From NCBI RefSeq assembly GCF_000265465.1, contig NC_018016.1, positions 308,501-372,500 on the forward strand: a stretch of 64,000 nt of DNA. Direction: 5' to 3'. Under the pieces are notes generated by a model. It saw nothing but the letters and a program-made list of their open reading frames with translations. It was not told the DNA's origin and made no database searches. The position numbers were made by a program, and so were the translations under genes. This document shows, piece after piece, positions 16,611-25,990 of this stretch (within the stretch, counting starts at the first letter, position 1; each line of letters begins with the position of its first letter). This DNA is from Ornithobacterium rhinotracheale DSM 15997 (lineage in GTDB: Bacteria > Bacteroidota > Bacteroidia > Flavobacteriales > Weeksellaceae).

Positions 16611-17735
16611 ATGAAAATAGGAATCGTCTGTTATCCCACCTATGGTGGGAGCGGAATCGTGGCAACAGAACTCGGTATGGAAATGGCTAAAAAAGGGCAC
16701 CAAGTGCATTTTATAAGCTACAGCTTGCCAGCTCGTTTAGATGTCACTATTTCAAACATTACTTTTCATCAAGTACATATCAAGGAATACGAACTCTTCC
16801 ATTACCAGCCTTATTCTCTTGCACTTAGCACACTTATTGTGGAAATCGCAGAGCGGCAAGGTTTGGATTTACTGCATGTGCATTATGCCATTCCGCATGC
16901 TTATGCGGCATACATTGCCAAGCAGATTTTAAAAGAAAGAGGGAAAGATTTGCCAATCATTACCACTTTGCATGGCACCGATATTACGCTTGTAGGGAAG
17001 CACCCATCGTATAAATCGGCAGTGGAGTTTAGCATCAATCAATCTGATGTGGTAACTACGGTTTCAGAAAGCTTAAAAAGAGATACTTACACGGTTTTTA
17101 ATATTTCTAAACCGATTGAGGTGATTCCAAATTTTATAGACAATGAACTTTATAATGATTTGGGCGAATGTATCCGTAGCCACATTGCAGAACCAGATGA
17201 AAAGATTTTAATCCATGTATCGAATTTAAGAGCCGTAAAACGCGTAACCGATGTGGTGGAAGTGTTTTATCGTGTGCAGAAGGAAATCCCTTCCAAGCTC
17301 ATTATTGTGGGCGAAGGTCCTGAATGGGACAATGCTCTACATTTAATCCAGAAATATAATTTGGACGACAAGGTGAAAAACTTTGGAAAAGTGAAAAACC
17401 TCAACCAAATTTTATGCACTTCGGATCTTTTTGTATTGCCTTCGGCACAAGAAAGTTTTGGATTGGCAGCACTTGAAGCCATGGCTGCGGGCGTGCCTGT
17501 TTTAAGCTCTGATGTGGGCGGAATCCCTGAGGTGAATATCGACCGAAAAACAGGCTATGTATGCAATATGGGTGATGTAGAGACCATGGCACAAAAGGCA
17601 ATTGAACTTTTGAGCAATGATGAATTGCTTGCCGAAATGAAGGTTAATGCCAAAAAAAGGGCGCATGATTTTGATATCAAAAACATACTGCCCCTTTATG
17701 AAAATCTTTACCAAAGAGTACACGAGGAATTTTAA
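16611..17735 (+). CDS. bshA: N-acetyl-alpha-D-glucosaminyl L-malate synthase
   Basis: 374 residues starting with MKIGIVCYPTYGGSGIVATELG, the BshA signature; this ATG is preferred over an in-frame TTG 21 bp upstream that overlaps the -7 box. GT4 glycosyltransferase that joins UDP-GlcNAc and L-malate in the first step of bacillithiol synthesis, the low-molecular-weight thiol of many Bacteroidota. Motifs: HYAIPHAYAAYIAK, TTLHGTDITLVG, the UDP-sugar E-x7-E type motif in SAQESFGLAALEAMAAGVPVLSSDVGG. The stop codon lies within the stem of its own terminator. Confidence 0.94.
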   Translation: MKIGIVCYPTYGGSGIVATELGMEMAKKGHQVHFISYSLPARLDVTISNITFHQVHIKEYELFHYQPYSLALSTLIVEIAERQGLDLLHVHYAIPHAYAAYIAKQILKERGKDLPIITTLHGTDITLVGKHPSYKSAVEFSINQSDVVTTVSESLKRDTYTVFNISKPIEVIPNFIDNELYNDLGECIRSHIAEPDEKILIHVSNLRAVKRVTDVVEVFYRVQKEIPSKLIIVGEGPEWDNALHLIQKYNLDDKVKNFGKVKNLNQILCTSDLFVLPSAQESFGLAALEAMAAGVPVLSSDVGGIPEVNIDRKTGYVCNMGDVETMAQKAIELLSNDELLAEMKVNAKKRAHDFDIKNILPLYENLYQRVHEEF

Positions 17736-17752
17736 AATTCCTCGTTTTTTTT
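17722..17752. terminator. Terminator overlapping the bshA stop codon
   Basis: Perfect palindrome ACGAGGAATTTT / AAAATTCCTCGT (17722-17745) followed by eight T. The stop TAA of bshA forms the centre of the loop. It also abuts the stop of the convergent chondroitin lyase gene at 17751. Confidence 0.85.
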
Positions 17753-20645
17753 ATCTTTTATTTAAGCTAAATTCTACTGGAATCCCGTGCTGGCAAGCTA
17801 CTTTGATTTCCGTTTTCCCTGCATGGTGCTTCACCTCAACTTTCTCGTTTGGTTTAGCCAATTCAAAATTGCCATTCAGCACCACTCTTCTATGCGTTAC
17901 GCCGCTTTCTCTACTCGTGGTGTAATTATAATCTCCTAAGTCCAAATCTGGGTTACAAACACTCATCAAAATTCCCGAATTTTGTGGCTGAACCATTACC
18001 ATCGTTTGTTCTGAAATCTCTTTGATCAACTTAGCCTTATCATCTCTAAATTCTTTAAAAACCGCATACGCCTCTACCCCACTTGGCTTATCTTTTACAA
18101 TGTGTGCCACCTCATCTTGACGCAAAATCTGATAATCTAATCTTCCTTTTCTAATTCTCTTTTCTTGTGATTCATCGGCATTCAAGAAAACAGTATAAGC
18201 ATATTTTTGTGCTTTTGGAGCATTTCCATGATTTAACACCGCTGAATAAAATAAACCTTTTGCCATTTTTTTAGTTTTATCATTTGGCGAAGTTTGTTCT
18301 CTTAATTTAATCTTTAAATCTTGCCCTTTTGGCACATAATACAGCGTTCCCGTAAAATCTTTGAACATGTAGCCATTGCGATTTTTTTGATAAGAGTAAA
18401 CTATATTTTGTTTAGCAGTTTGCTGGAACAAGGTCGTTTGTGTAGGATATTCCTTATTATCATTTGAAATATTTGAACCTAAACAAATTAACTGATTTCC
18501 AAAACAAAACACAGATTTATAAGCTTTGAACGAAGGCGTAAAATTCTTAACATCATATTCGCCCAATTTCATTGCAAACATGCCATATTTGCCTTCTGCC
18601 AAACGAGAACTGCCCGCAAAAGTACTAGGCTGAGTGAGCATATCGCTCCCCGCAAAAGGAGATTCCAAAATATCCCAAGGCAACTGAATACTTGTAACGC
18701 CTGGCGCACGATTCCAATCCCAGCCATCTTCTGCAAAACCGCTTGCACGCTCAGTAATCACTCCGTCTTTATTGGCTGTCCCGATGATTTGTACCAAACC
18801 ATAACTCTGGTAACGCCCATAGCGATTGTCTCTAGCATAAAGCTCTGCTCCCCAAATGTTTTGCGTGAAACCTTTTAAGGAAACCATATAGTTTTGATAA
18901 CGATAAATGCCCTGGCTTGCATAATTAAAGACATAAAATCCTTGAGGCGAATCAGATGGCTTAACACCCTCTTTTTCAAATAAATTAATGAATTTCTTAT
19001 ATTCTGAAGAAGGTGTAATTCCTTTGCTTAAACGGAGAAAATCGGCAGCCAATTCTTTGTCCAACTCTGGATTAGAAACCGCTGTGTAGGCAAACGCCAA
19101 AACGGCTCTCTTGCTCATTCCGCCATATACAGGATGGAAAGGATGTCGCCCAGCATCTGCCAAGCCCCAATCCCTTAAATTGGCATATCTCACCAAGGAT
19201 TTTAGTGCAAATTTATATACATCATACGCAGGTTTATCTAGCACAAAATCGGTTTTTTCCACACAATTCAAATACTCCCCAATCCCAGCATACCCTGGCA
19301 CAGAATAAGCGGGGTAATTACCACCATGATGAAATCCTGTTCCATCGATTTTGATACCCCCAATCGTGCCTGGCGTAAATTTCAAAGTGCTACTAATCCA
19401 GCGGCTTAGCGATTTTAAATTTCGGTATTTTTCCTCTGGCGTATCTGCCCACAGTGCAGCCGTCAATCTTGGCGTGAGAAGCGTGTTCCAAGAATCACAA
19501 AGCTCATCTCGTTTAGCCTCTACAAGGGCTCGCGTTTCTGCCAATCCGCTCCAGAAAACCAAGGCTTTGCGTGCTTCGTTCCATAAGTTTTCTTGTTTTA
19601 GCACCTCTTCCATTCGCCAAAGGGCACCAAACATTTCTTTGATATCATACCCATAATGGTGATTGGTTCCCATGCCGCTCTCGTAGGCAAATCCTTGATT
19701 TAGCATGTATTTCACTCCTTTGATGAAATCATTTTTAAACTTAGGATTTTTGGTATTGATATAGGCTCGAGAGTTTAAATCTAAATAATCATTGATTTCG
19801 ATAAAGCTTACATCTTCGCCTTTGCGCACATTGTTTTTTTGCATTAGAGGGGCACCTTTTGTCCCGTCGGGCGAAATGTGTAAAATTTGGTCTAATTCCA
19901 AGAGTCTTGCACTTTCTTTTTCAGAAAGATTTTTCTCAGAATACATCTTTTTCACGCGTTTTTCTACTTGCGCAATTTGTGCTTTTTGCGCTGGCGAAAT
20001 CTGAGCTGGAATGGCTAAATCATATGGCGTTTGCTCCCATTTGTGCAACAATCCCCAATGCCAAATATCTCGCTTGAGATGTCTATTATTTTCTGGGATT
20101 TGCGCATCGGGTGTGGCTTGGCGATCTACATAATTTTCAAAACTTACACGATCGATGAAAATATGGGAATTTGATACATTTTTAGGCGAAATCACATTCA
20201 TTGCCACAATTGGCTTTTCGGTTGTTTTGCCACCATCGGGTGTCCACATATCTGAATACGAAATCCATGCAGCACGCCAACCCGTAAAATTTAGATTAAA
20301 ATCAAATGTATATTGCACTTGACCTTGCGCATCTACAAAATTAAAAACCAAAGGTGTCTTTTGTGGTTTTTCGTTAAATACCCAAAGCTTAACACCTGCT
20401 CTTTTCTTGAAATTTTTGACGCTTTTGGCTATATCTGGGCTAGCGAAAACCAAAGTGGATTGTGGAGCTACCCACTGCCATAAGAGTGATTGTTTTCCGT
20501 CTTTGTAATATTTATCACTCAACGAAATCGTTGATTTTTTGCCAGAAATTTTCACCTCTTGTGGTAAGGTATTTCCTTCAAAACTTTGCGCTCCTGCTTG
20601 CCCAAAGATCAGTGCAGAAAATGCTAAAAAACTATATTTATTCAT
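17751..20645 (-). CDS. Chondroitin sulfate ABC-type lyase (PL8)
   Basis: 964 residues with a signal peptide (about 1-20). Domains in order: an N-terminal carbohydrate-binding-like Lyase_N domain (about 22-175), the helical toroid catalytic domain (about 190-560), then beta domains (about 590-960). The active-site spacing of chondroitinase ABC is kept: H440 and Y447 in HHGGNYPAYSVPGY, and R500 in AGRHPFHPVYGG. It cleaves chondroitin and dermatan sulfate, and possibly hyaluronan, to unsaturated disaccharides by beta-elimination, outside the cell or in the periplasm. It is adjacent to the fucosidase-sialate operon but separated by a terminator and has its own -7 box (TATCTTTG, 20680-20673). No sulfatase or unsaturated glucuronyl hydrolase is nearby. 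Confidence 0.9.
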   Translation of the reverse strand: MNKYSFLAFSALIFGQAGAQSFEGNTLPQEVKISGKKSTISLSDKYYKDGKQSLLWQWVAPQSTLVFASPDIAKSVKNFKKRAGVKLWVFNEKPQKTPLVFNFVDAQGQVQYTFDFNLNFTGWRAAWISYSDMWTPDGGKTTEKPIVAMNVISPKNVSNSHIFIDRVSFENYVDRQATPDAQIPENNRHLKRDIWHWGLLHKWEQTPYDLAIPAQISPAQKAQIAQVEKRVKKMYSEKNLSEKESARLLELDQILHISPDGTKGAPLMQKNNVRKGEDVSFIEINDYLDLNSRAYINTKNPKFKNDFIKGVKYMLNQGFAYESGMGTNHHYGYDIKEMFGALWRMEEVLKQENLWNEARKALVFWSGLAETRALVEAKRDELCDSWNTLLTPRLTAALWADTPEEKYRNLKSLSRWISSTLKFTPGTIGGIKIDGTGFHHGGNYPAYSVPGYAGIGEYLNCVEKTDFVLDKPAYDVYKFALKSLVRYANLRDWGLADAGRHPFHPVYGGMSKRAVLAFAYTAVSNPELDKELAADFLRLSKGITPSSEYKKFINLFEKEGVKPSDSPQGFYVFNYASQGIYRYQNYMVSLKGFTQNIWGAELYARDNRYGRYQSYGLVQIIGTANKDGVITERASGFAEDGWDWNRAPGVTSIQLPWDILESPFAGSDMLTQPSTFAGSSRLAEGKYGMFAMKLGEYDVKNFTPSFKAYKSVFCFGNQLICLGSNISNDNKEYPTQTTLFQQTAKQNIVYSYQKNRNGYMFKDFTGTLYYVPKGQDLKIKLREQTSPNDKTKKMAKGLFYSAVLNHGNAPKAQKYAYTVFLNADESQEKRIRKGRLDYQILRQDEVAHIVKDKPSGVEAYAVFKEFRDDKAKLIKEISEQTMVMVQPQNSGILMSVCNPDLDLGDYNYTTSRESGVTHRRVVLNGNFELAKPNEKVEVKHHAGKTEIKVACQHGIPVEFSLNKR

Positions 20646-20724
20646 ATTCTATTTTTTTCTATGCATAAGAAACAAAGATATAAATTTAATCAATGCACAG
20701 ACTATGCTTTGTGTCATATTTACA

Positions 20725-20756
20725 AACAAAAAAGACAGCTTTTTCAAGCTGTCTTT
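20725..20756 (-). terminator. Terminator of the fucosidase operon
   Basis: AAGACAGCTT / AAGCTGTCTT stem; the minus strand continues into a T run (TTTTTTGTTTG). It splits the operon from the chondroitin lyase gene. Confidence 0.8.
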
Positions 20757-20775
20757 CCTTTATTTAATGTTTAAA

Positions 20776-22893
20776 TTATTCTACAATAACGCCTACTTCT
20801 GCGGCACCTAATCTCTGCTTACCGTCGAGTGTTTGCAATGCTTTTAATTTTAAAAATCTCGTTTTTAAGGCATTTTTAAACACAATGTTCTGCGTAATTG
20901 GATTGTTTTCAATATTATCAAACTCGCCTTGGGCTACTGGTGTCCAGTTTTTGCCATCGGTGCTTGTTTCAACTTCGTATTTTTTAACAATGCCGAGCAC
21001 ACCGCTACCCGTAGGTGGAGTGTAAATCAGCTCTTTCACATTCTGTAGATTACCCAAATCGAGCACAATTCCTGGGACTTCTGCCACAGGACTTGCCCAC
21101 CAGCTTTGTTCATTATCATCTACCATGCGTTGCATTCTGTCTTGCTCTTTTGGACTAATGATTTTGAAATCTTTTTTTGCAAAAGAGAATCTTCGATTGA
21201 TGATATCACTTGATTTTTTGGTTTTAGCATCTACCGATTTAGCCAAAACAATTCCTTGTTTTAATTGAAATGGTGATTGATATAATTTAGCATTTTTATC
21301 AAAATCGGAATTTGATATATTTTGATTTTCTGGCAATACTAAATAATAAATATCCACGCCTAAATCATCGGCAGAGAGCGTAACTTCGCCATTTCTATTG
21401 CGATCAATGTGAGGCGTTGTCAATAAAGTTGGAGCATTGTACAATTGAACGGTGGAAATCACGGGTGTTGCTAGCGAACTCTCGATATTGAAACGCAAAG
21501 CAGTTGCCGTAACGGGTCTAAAACGCAAAATTCTCTTATATCCAATGGTGGTTCCTTCTCCTATCTTTTGCCACTTTCCATCAATCTGGGCTTCTATGCT
21601 GAAGGCTTCAACTCTTTGTCCTAAGCGTATATTTTCTTGGGCTAAAAATCGGTTGAAGGTCTGTGGCTCTTTAAATTTAAAGATAACAAATCCCGTTTTC
21701 TTATTATCGTCAAGTGCCCAATAGGTGTCCAAATCATCATCTAATAGATTTTTGGGCGAAAAAGCTTTGTTGTTATTTCTAATGTTTGAAACCTCAATTT
21801 TCACCGATTTTAAAACTGGATGAGCAAAATCTTCTTTTAATTTTTCGCCTAAACGCATTAATTGCTTTTCATCGTTTTCGTGGATAAGCCCGCGTGTATC
21901 AATCGGAATATTGAGCAATAAATTGGCATTTCTACCTACTGATTTGTAATAAATGTCTAAAAGATGGGGCAAAGTCTTCACTTGATTGTCTTGGTTTTTA
22001 TGATAATACCAGCCTGGTCTTGTGGAAACATCTGCTTCGGCAGGCGACCAATCTTTTCCTCCTTTTATCCCATTGACTAGGAATCTTCTATTGTCTTTCC
22101 CAGGAATAATGCTATCTCTATCAAGCGTACTCCAATTGGTTACGGCTGCAATTCCTTTTTCGTTTCCTACCCATCTTGCATCTACGGCATCTCCCCAAAT
22201 AATAGCTTTAGGCTGATGTTTACGCACGATTTCGGTTACCTTGTCCCACTCATAATAAGTTTTACTATCGATTTTACGAGTTTCGCGTGCGCCACCATAG
22301 TAGCCATCTCCGCCATTGGCTCCATCGAACCAAACTTCGTAAATATTTCCATAATTCGTCATCAATTCCTTTAATTGATTATGAAAATATTCCACATATT
22401 CTGCGGTGGCATATCCTGGGTGATTTCTATCCCAAGGCGATAGATATACTCCGAATTTCAGTCCATATTTTTTGCACGCATCGGCTACTTCTTTCACGAT
22501 ATCTCCTTTTCCATTTTTGTACGGAGAGTTTTTGATTGAATGCTCGGTGTATGCCGATGGCCAAAGGCAGAATCCATCGTGGTGCTTGGCCGTGAGAATA
22601 ATCCCCTTCATGCCAGCATCTTTCACAATGCGAGCCCACTGTTCTGCGTCAAATTCTGTGGGGTTAAACTTTTTAGGATCTTCATCGCCATAGCCCCATT
22701 CGCGATCGGTAAAGGTATTCATGTTGAAATGTGCAAAAGCATAATATTCCAACTGATTCCATTTTACTTGCAAATCGGTAGGCGTAGCACCATACGGTGC
22801 AGGTGCACCTGCAATTTGATTAATTTTATTAGGCGTGGCACATGCTAAAAACAAAGCACTTGCCACACCTAAAATCATGTTTTTTTTGTTCAT
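20776..22893 (-). CDS. GH29 alpha-L-fucosidase lipoprotein
   Basis: 705 residues. Lipobox FLAC with Cys 18, so a lipoprotein probably on the outer membrane. GH29 domain about 35-345: HHDGFCLW at 104-111 and the nucleophile D190 in YEVWFDGANGG. The motif layout resembles the GH29-B type that removes alpha-1,3/1,4-fucose from Lewis structures; this is an inference. Behind it come an F5/8 type C domain (about 350-465), a chitobiase-type C-terminal beta domain (about 475-560) and a second F5/8 type C domain (about 590-705) for glycan binding. Last gene of a four-gene operon, 15 bp after yhcH. It links fucose removal to sialic acid uptake. Confidence 0.9.
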   Translation of the reverse strand: MNKKNMILGVASALFLACATPNKINQIAGAPAPYGATPTDLQVKWNQLEYYAFAHFNMNTFTDREWGYGDEDPKKFNPTEFDAEQWARIVKDAGMKGIILTAKHHDGFCLWPSAYTEHSIKNSPYKNGKGDIVKEVADACKKYGLKFGVYLSPWDRNHPGYATAEYVEYFHNQLKELMTNYGNIYEVWFDGANGGDGYYGGARETRKIDSKTYYEWDKVTEIVRKHQPKAIIWGDAVDARWVGNEKGIAAVTNWSTLDRDSIIPGKDNRRFLVNGIKGGKDWSPAEADVSTRPGWYYHKNQDNQVKTLPHLLDIYYKSVGRNANLLLNIPIDTRGLIHENDEKQLMRLGEKLKEDFAHPVLKSVKIEVSNIRNNNKAFSPKNLLDDDLDTYWALDDNKKTGFVIFKFKEPQTFNRFLAQENIRLGQRVEAFSIEAQIDGKWQKIGEGTTIGYKRILRFRPVTATALRFNIESSLATPVISTVQLYNAPTLLTTPHIDRNRNGEVTLSADDLGVDIYYLVLPENQNISNSDFDKNAKLYQSPFQLKQGIVLAKSVDAKTKKSSDIINRRFSFAKKDFKIISPKEQDRMQRMVDDNEQSWWASPVAEVPGIVLDLGNLQNVKELIYTPPTGSGVLGIVKKYEVETSTDGKNWTPVAQGEFDNIENNPITQNIVFKNALKTRFLKLKALQTLDGKQRLGAAEVGVIVE

Positions 22894-22908
22894 TTTTTAG
22901 CCTTAAAA

Positions 22909-23355
22909 CTAAATTTTTACTTTAACCACTAGTTTTCTCACAGTTCCTTCCCCTATCACTGGAGCATGCGCATCTTCTGGATAAAAAATCACAAAATCAT
23001 TAGGCTGCAATTCAAAATATGAAGTGGCAGCATCGTTGTACAATCCACAATCTTTTTCTTCTAAATAAGCTTGTTTTTCGTCGGTGCACTCGTCTAAATC
23101 TTTCCAACCGATGATTTCTTTCCCTTCCAAAACGATTTGGATATCAATATACTTCTTGTGATATTCCAAAACTTGCTCTTCTTTTTTCTTCAAAGTTGAA
23201 TTGGAGTTTGCGATGAATAAATTGTCATCGTCTAAATAAATTTTGCCCAATTCGGCATTTAATAAATCATGAGATTTAATGTAATCAAAGGCTTTTTTAA
23301 AAGCTGGGTGCAGATTCTCGTATCTGCTGCTGTTTTTTAAGTTAGATAAAATCAT
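22909..23355 (-). CDS. YhcH/NanQ family sialic acid anomerase
   Basis: 148 residues from MILSNLKNSSRYENLHPAF; a longer in-frame extension upstream would overlap the symporter gene and has no family similarity. YhcH/YjgK/YiaL (DUF386) beta-barrel protein with the motifs HKKYIDIQIVLEGKE and FVIFYPEDAHAP, whose His and Glu residues bind metal. The E. coli member NanQ opens and interconverts N-acetylneuraminate anomers in the cytoplasm. The gene sits 10 bp downstream of the mutarotase-symporter gene and 15 bp upstream of the fucosidase, which supports the sialic acid role. Confidence 0.88.
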   Translation of the reverse strand: MILSNLKNSSRYENLHPAFKKAFDYIKSHDLLNAELGKIYLDDDNLFIANSNSTLKKKEEQVLEYHKKYIDIQIVLEGKEIIGWKDLDECTDEKQAYLEEKDCGLYNDAATSYFELQPNDFVIFYPEDAHAPVIGEGTVRKLVVKVKI

Positions 23356-23365
23356 AATTAAATAT

Positions 23366-25975
23366 TTATTTTTTAAGTTTTCTGGTTTTCCAAGTAAGAC
23401 CTGTAAAGTCTTTGTTATTTTTAGTAAAAAGGCTAAAGAATAGTGCCAATCCAATGCTTGCAACCAATCCAATTAAGCCATATAATAGGAATGAAATTGG
23501 GGTATGATCTTTCACAAGATAAAGAATGAACACACCGCAAATAACGCCCAATAGTGCCGATTTTCCGTTTACGCGTGGGAAGAAAATTCCAAGGATAAAC
23601 AAGGCTCCCAATCCGCTAGTGAGCAATCCCAAAAATGTATTGAACTGATCCCAAAGCGAAGCAATATTCCATGTAGCTAAAACGAGTGCCATTGCCATTC
23701 CCAATAATCCGATCAATATGCCCGAAAACTGCGCGGCTTTCATTTGTTTTTTAAGCTCAATGTTTGGGAAAATGATTTTGTAAAAATCATTGACAAGCAC
23801 TGCCGATGCCGAGTTGATATTAGATGAAAGTGTGCTCATCGCTGCGGCAAAAATGGCTGCGATTAATAAACCTGCAAAGCCGATTGGCATTTCGGAAACG
23901 ATAAATTGCGGAAATACCGAATCTACATTTGGATTTGTGATTGAAAAATCCGCTGGATTTGATTTATAAAAGGCAAAAAGACCTGTTCCTAAAAGGAAGA
24001 AAAGTACACTCACAGGCACGCTGATGATACCATTTAGCCAAATACTTTTAGCGGTAGATTTCTCATCTTTTGTCGTCATATAACGCTGTACCACCGATTG
24101 ATCGCTGGTATAAGAAATCATCGTATTGGCAAATCCGCCCAAAAGCACTACCCAAAATACGGGCTCTGAGAAATTAAAATCAAAATCAAAGGTTTTCATT
24201 TTGTGGTATTCTATCGTGGTTTCCCAGAATCCTGATAGCCCCCCTTCTACGCCCATTAGCATAAAAACTAAAGCGGCAAAAGCTCCTACAATGAGTATAA
24301 ATCCTTGAATCACATCGCCCCAAACCACTGCTTCCATTCCACCACTGGTAGAATAAATAATGGTTACAATACTCATGATCAAAATGGAATAATACACGCT
24401 GAACCCCGTAACGGCATTTAAGGCTAAAGAGGGCAAGAATAACACAATGGCAATTCGGCTGACCATAAAAAATAGGAATAAAGTCGCCGCTACCCAACGC
24501 GTTAATCGATTGAATCTGGCTTCTAGATATTGGTATGCCGTGTCAAAATTAAAGCGTAAAAAGAAGGGCAAAAAGTATTTTATAATAAATGGTGCCGCCA
24601 AAATAATCGACATATTGAACATAAACATACGCCAATCCGAGGCATAGGTTTTGGCAGGTATGGAAATAAATGTAATTGCACTTAATGTGGTGGCAAAAAT
24701 ACTAATCCCCGCTGCCCACCAAGGAATCCTTCCACTGGCTTTGAAATAGTCATCGGTATTATTATTGTTTTTCATAAAGAAAAATCCGAGCAATAACATT
24801 CCCCCGAAATATAAAATCAGTACCGCATAATTTATCCAACCAAAATTGCTTTTATCCTGAAATTCGTAATGCATAATGTAAGGCGATCGAACGCCTGCAC
24901 GCTCCTCGCCCCCCATAACATAAAGCGATTGCTTATCTGAGACTGTGCCAGTTACTGCGGTAGGATTTTTCAAATCTTGCTTCATCGCAAACCAAGCATC
25001 GGTTATGGTATTATACACCAAAACTTTATTATTAAATCCTTTATGATTTTGCCACAAAGAATCTCTGAGTGCCGTATTTTCCTGCTGAATGGCTTTTTCT
25101 ACTTGATGAAATGTGTCGCCATGATCACCGCCCACAATCACAATGCTTGATGCTCCCACAGCTCCTGCCGATGCCACTGCTAGAGGAAAATCTTTTTGTT
25201 CAATCTGGATATTTTGTTTTTTAACCCATTGATTTTTATTATAATTATAGACCTCAGCATAAAAAGTTGTAAGCTCTCCTTTCGGCTGATTTCTTCCGCC
25301 CAAGGCAAACAAAGAAATGCCACTTCCGTCTTGCTGTGCTACCAGAGCTGCCCCAGAAACTGGCAATGGATAATCTGATAATTTACTCCAATCGGAGTTT
25401 TTTAAATATAAATCCAATTGCAAAAATTGCTGAGAGGAACTGCCATTTTCCAACTGCCCACCCAAAACATAAATTTTGCCTTTTAACTCACAAGCCGCCG
25501 CCGCTCTCACAGGAACAGGCAACGAAGGAAAATCTTTGATTTGAATATTTCCGCTGTCGTATTTAATTAAATATACCTTATCGGTGTATCCATTATTCGT
25601 TTGCCCGCCTATGATGAGTAATCCTTCGGGCAAACTCACATAAGCGGGTTCTGCCACGGCTTCGGGTAAATTGTCTCCTTGATATACTAGCTCAAACTTT
25701 TGGTTTTTATTTTGTTTAAAAACAAAAACCTCTTTAGATAAATATTTTTTTCCGTTTTGCCATGGCTTACCCTCTGGAAACGACGAACCGCCTGCCACGA
25801 TAAAATAATCGCCTACTTTTCCAAAGGCACTTCCTGCCAAGCCCTCGTCAAAATATTTATTTTTTAATTCACTAAAATTATAAACTTCTGCTGTCTCAAT
25901 TTTATTTTGAGCCACAAGCCCAAAAATCATAAACAGAGAAAAACACAGTGCTAAAATGTACCTCAAATGCCTCAT
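23366..25975 (-). CDS. Sialate mutarotase (kelch, NanM-like) fused to a Na+/solute symporter
   Basis: 869 residues. A signal peptide (about 1-22) leads into a six-bladed kelch propeller (about 30-370) with repeated GG motifs and the NanM-type segment GGEERAGVRSPYI, typical of cyclically permuted mutarotases acting on N-acetylneuraminate. From about 385 to the end lies a complete sodium:solute symporter (SSS) with about 13-14 hydrophobic helices, opening with DDYFKASGRIPWWAAGISIFATTLSAITF. SSS proteins start with a periplasmic N-terminus, so the propeller would sit in the periplasm above the transporter. Predicted role: equilibrate sialic acid anomers and import the preferred one with sodium. 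Part of the operon with epimerase, YhcH and fucosidase. Substrate is inferred. Confidence 0.88.
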   Translation of the reverse strand: MRHLRYILALCFSLFMIFGLVAQNKIETAEVYNFSELKNKYFDEGLAGSAFGKVGDYFIVAGGSSFPEGKPWQNGKKYLSKEVFVFKQNKNQKFELVYQGDNLPEAVAEPAYVSLPEGLLIIGGQTNNGYTDKVYLIKYDSGNIQIKDFPSLPVPVRAAAACELKGKIYVLGGQLENGSSSQQFLQLDLYLKNSDWSKLSDYPLPVSGAALVAQQDGSGISLFALGGRNQPKGELTTFYAEVYNYNKNQWVKKQNIQIEQKDFPLAVASAGAVGASSIVIVGGDHGDTFHQVEKAIQQENTALRDSLWQNHKGFNNKVLVYNTITDAWFAMKQDLKNPTAVTGTVSDKQSLYVMGGEERAGVRSPYIMHYEFQDKSNFGWINYAVLILYFGGMLLLGFFFMKNNNNTDDYFKASGRIPWWAAGISIFATTLSAITFISIPAKTYASDWRMFMFNMSIILAAPFIIKYFLPFFLRFNFDTAYQYLEARFNRLTRWVAATLFLFFMVSRIAIVLFLPSLALNAVTGFSVYYSILIMSIVTIIYSTSGGMEAVVWGDVIQGFILIVGAFAALVFMLMGVEGGLSGFWETTIEYHKMKTFDFDFNFSEPVFWVVLLGGFANTMISYTSDQSVVQRYMTTKDEKSTAKSIWLNGIISVPVSVLFFLLGTGLFAFYKSNPADFSITNPNVDSVFPQFIVSEMPIGFAGLLIAAIFAAAMSTLSSNINSASAVLVNDFYKIIFPNIELKKQMKAAQFSGILIGLLGMAMALVLATWNIASLWDQFNTFLGLLTSGLGALFILGIFFPRVNGKSALLGVICGVFILYLVKDHTPISFLLYGLIGLVASIGLALFFSLFTKNNKDFTGLTWKTRKLKK

Positions 25976-25990
25976 GTAAAAAACGTGTTT

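Noticed and set aside
23356..23472. N-terminal extension of YhcH starting MDWLQALDW
   Set aside because: The extension overlaps the end of the symporter gene in another frame and has no similarity to YhcH proteins, which begin at the inner ATG.
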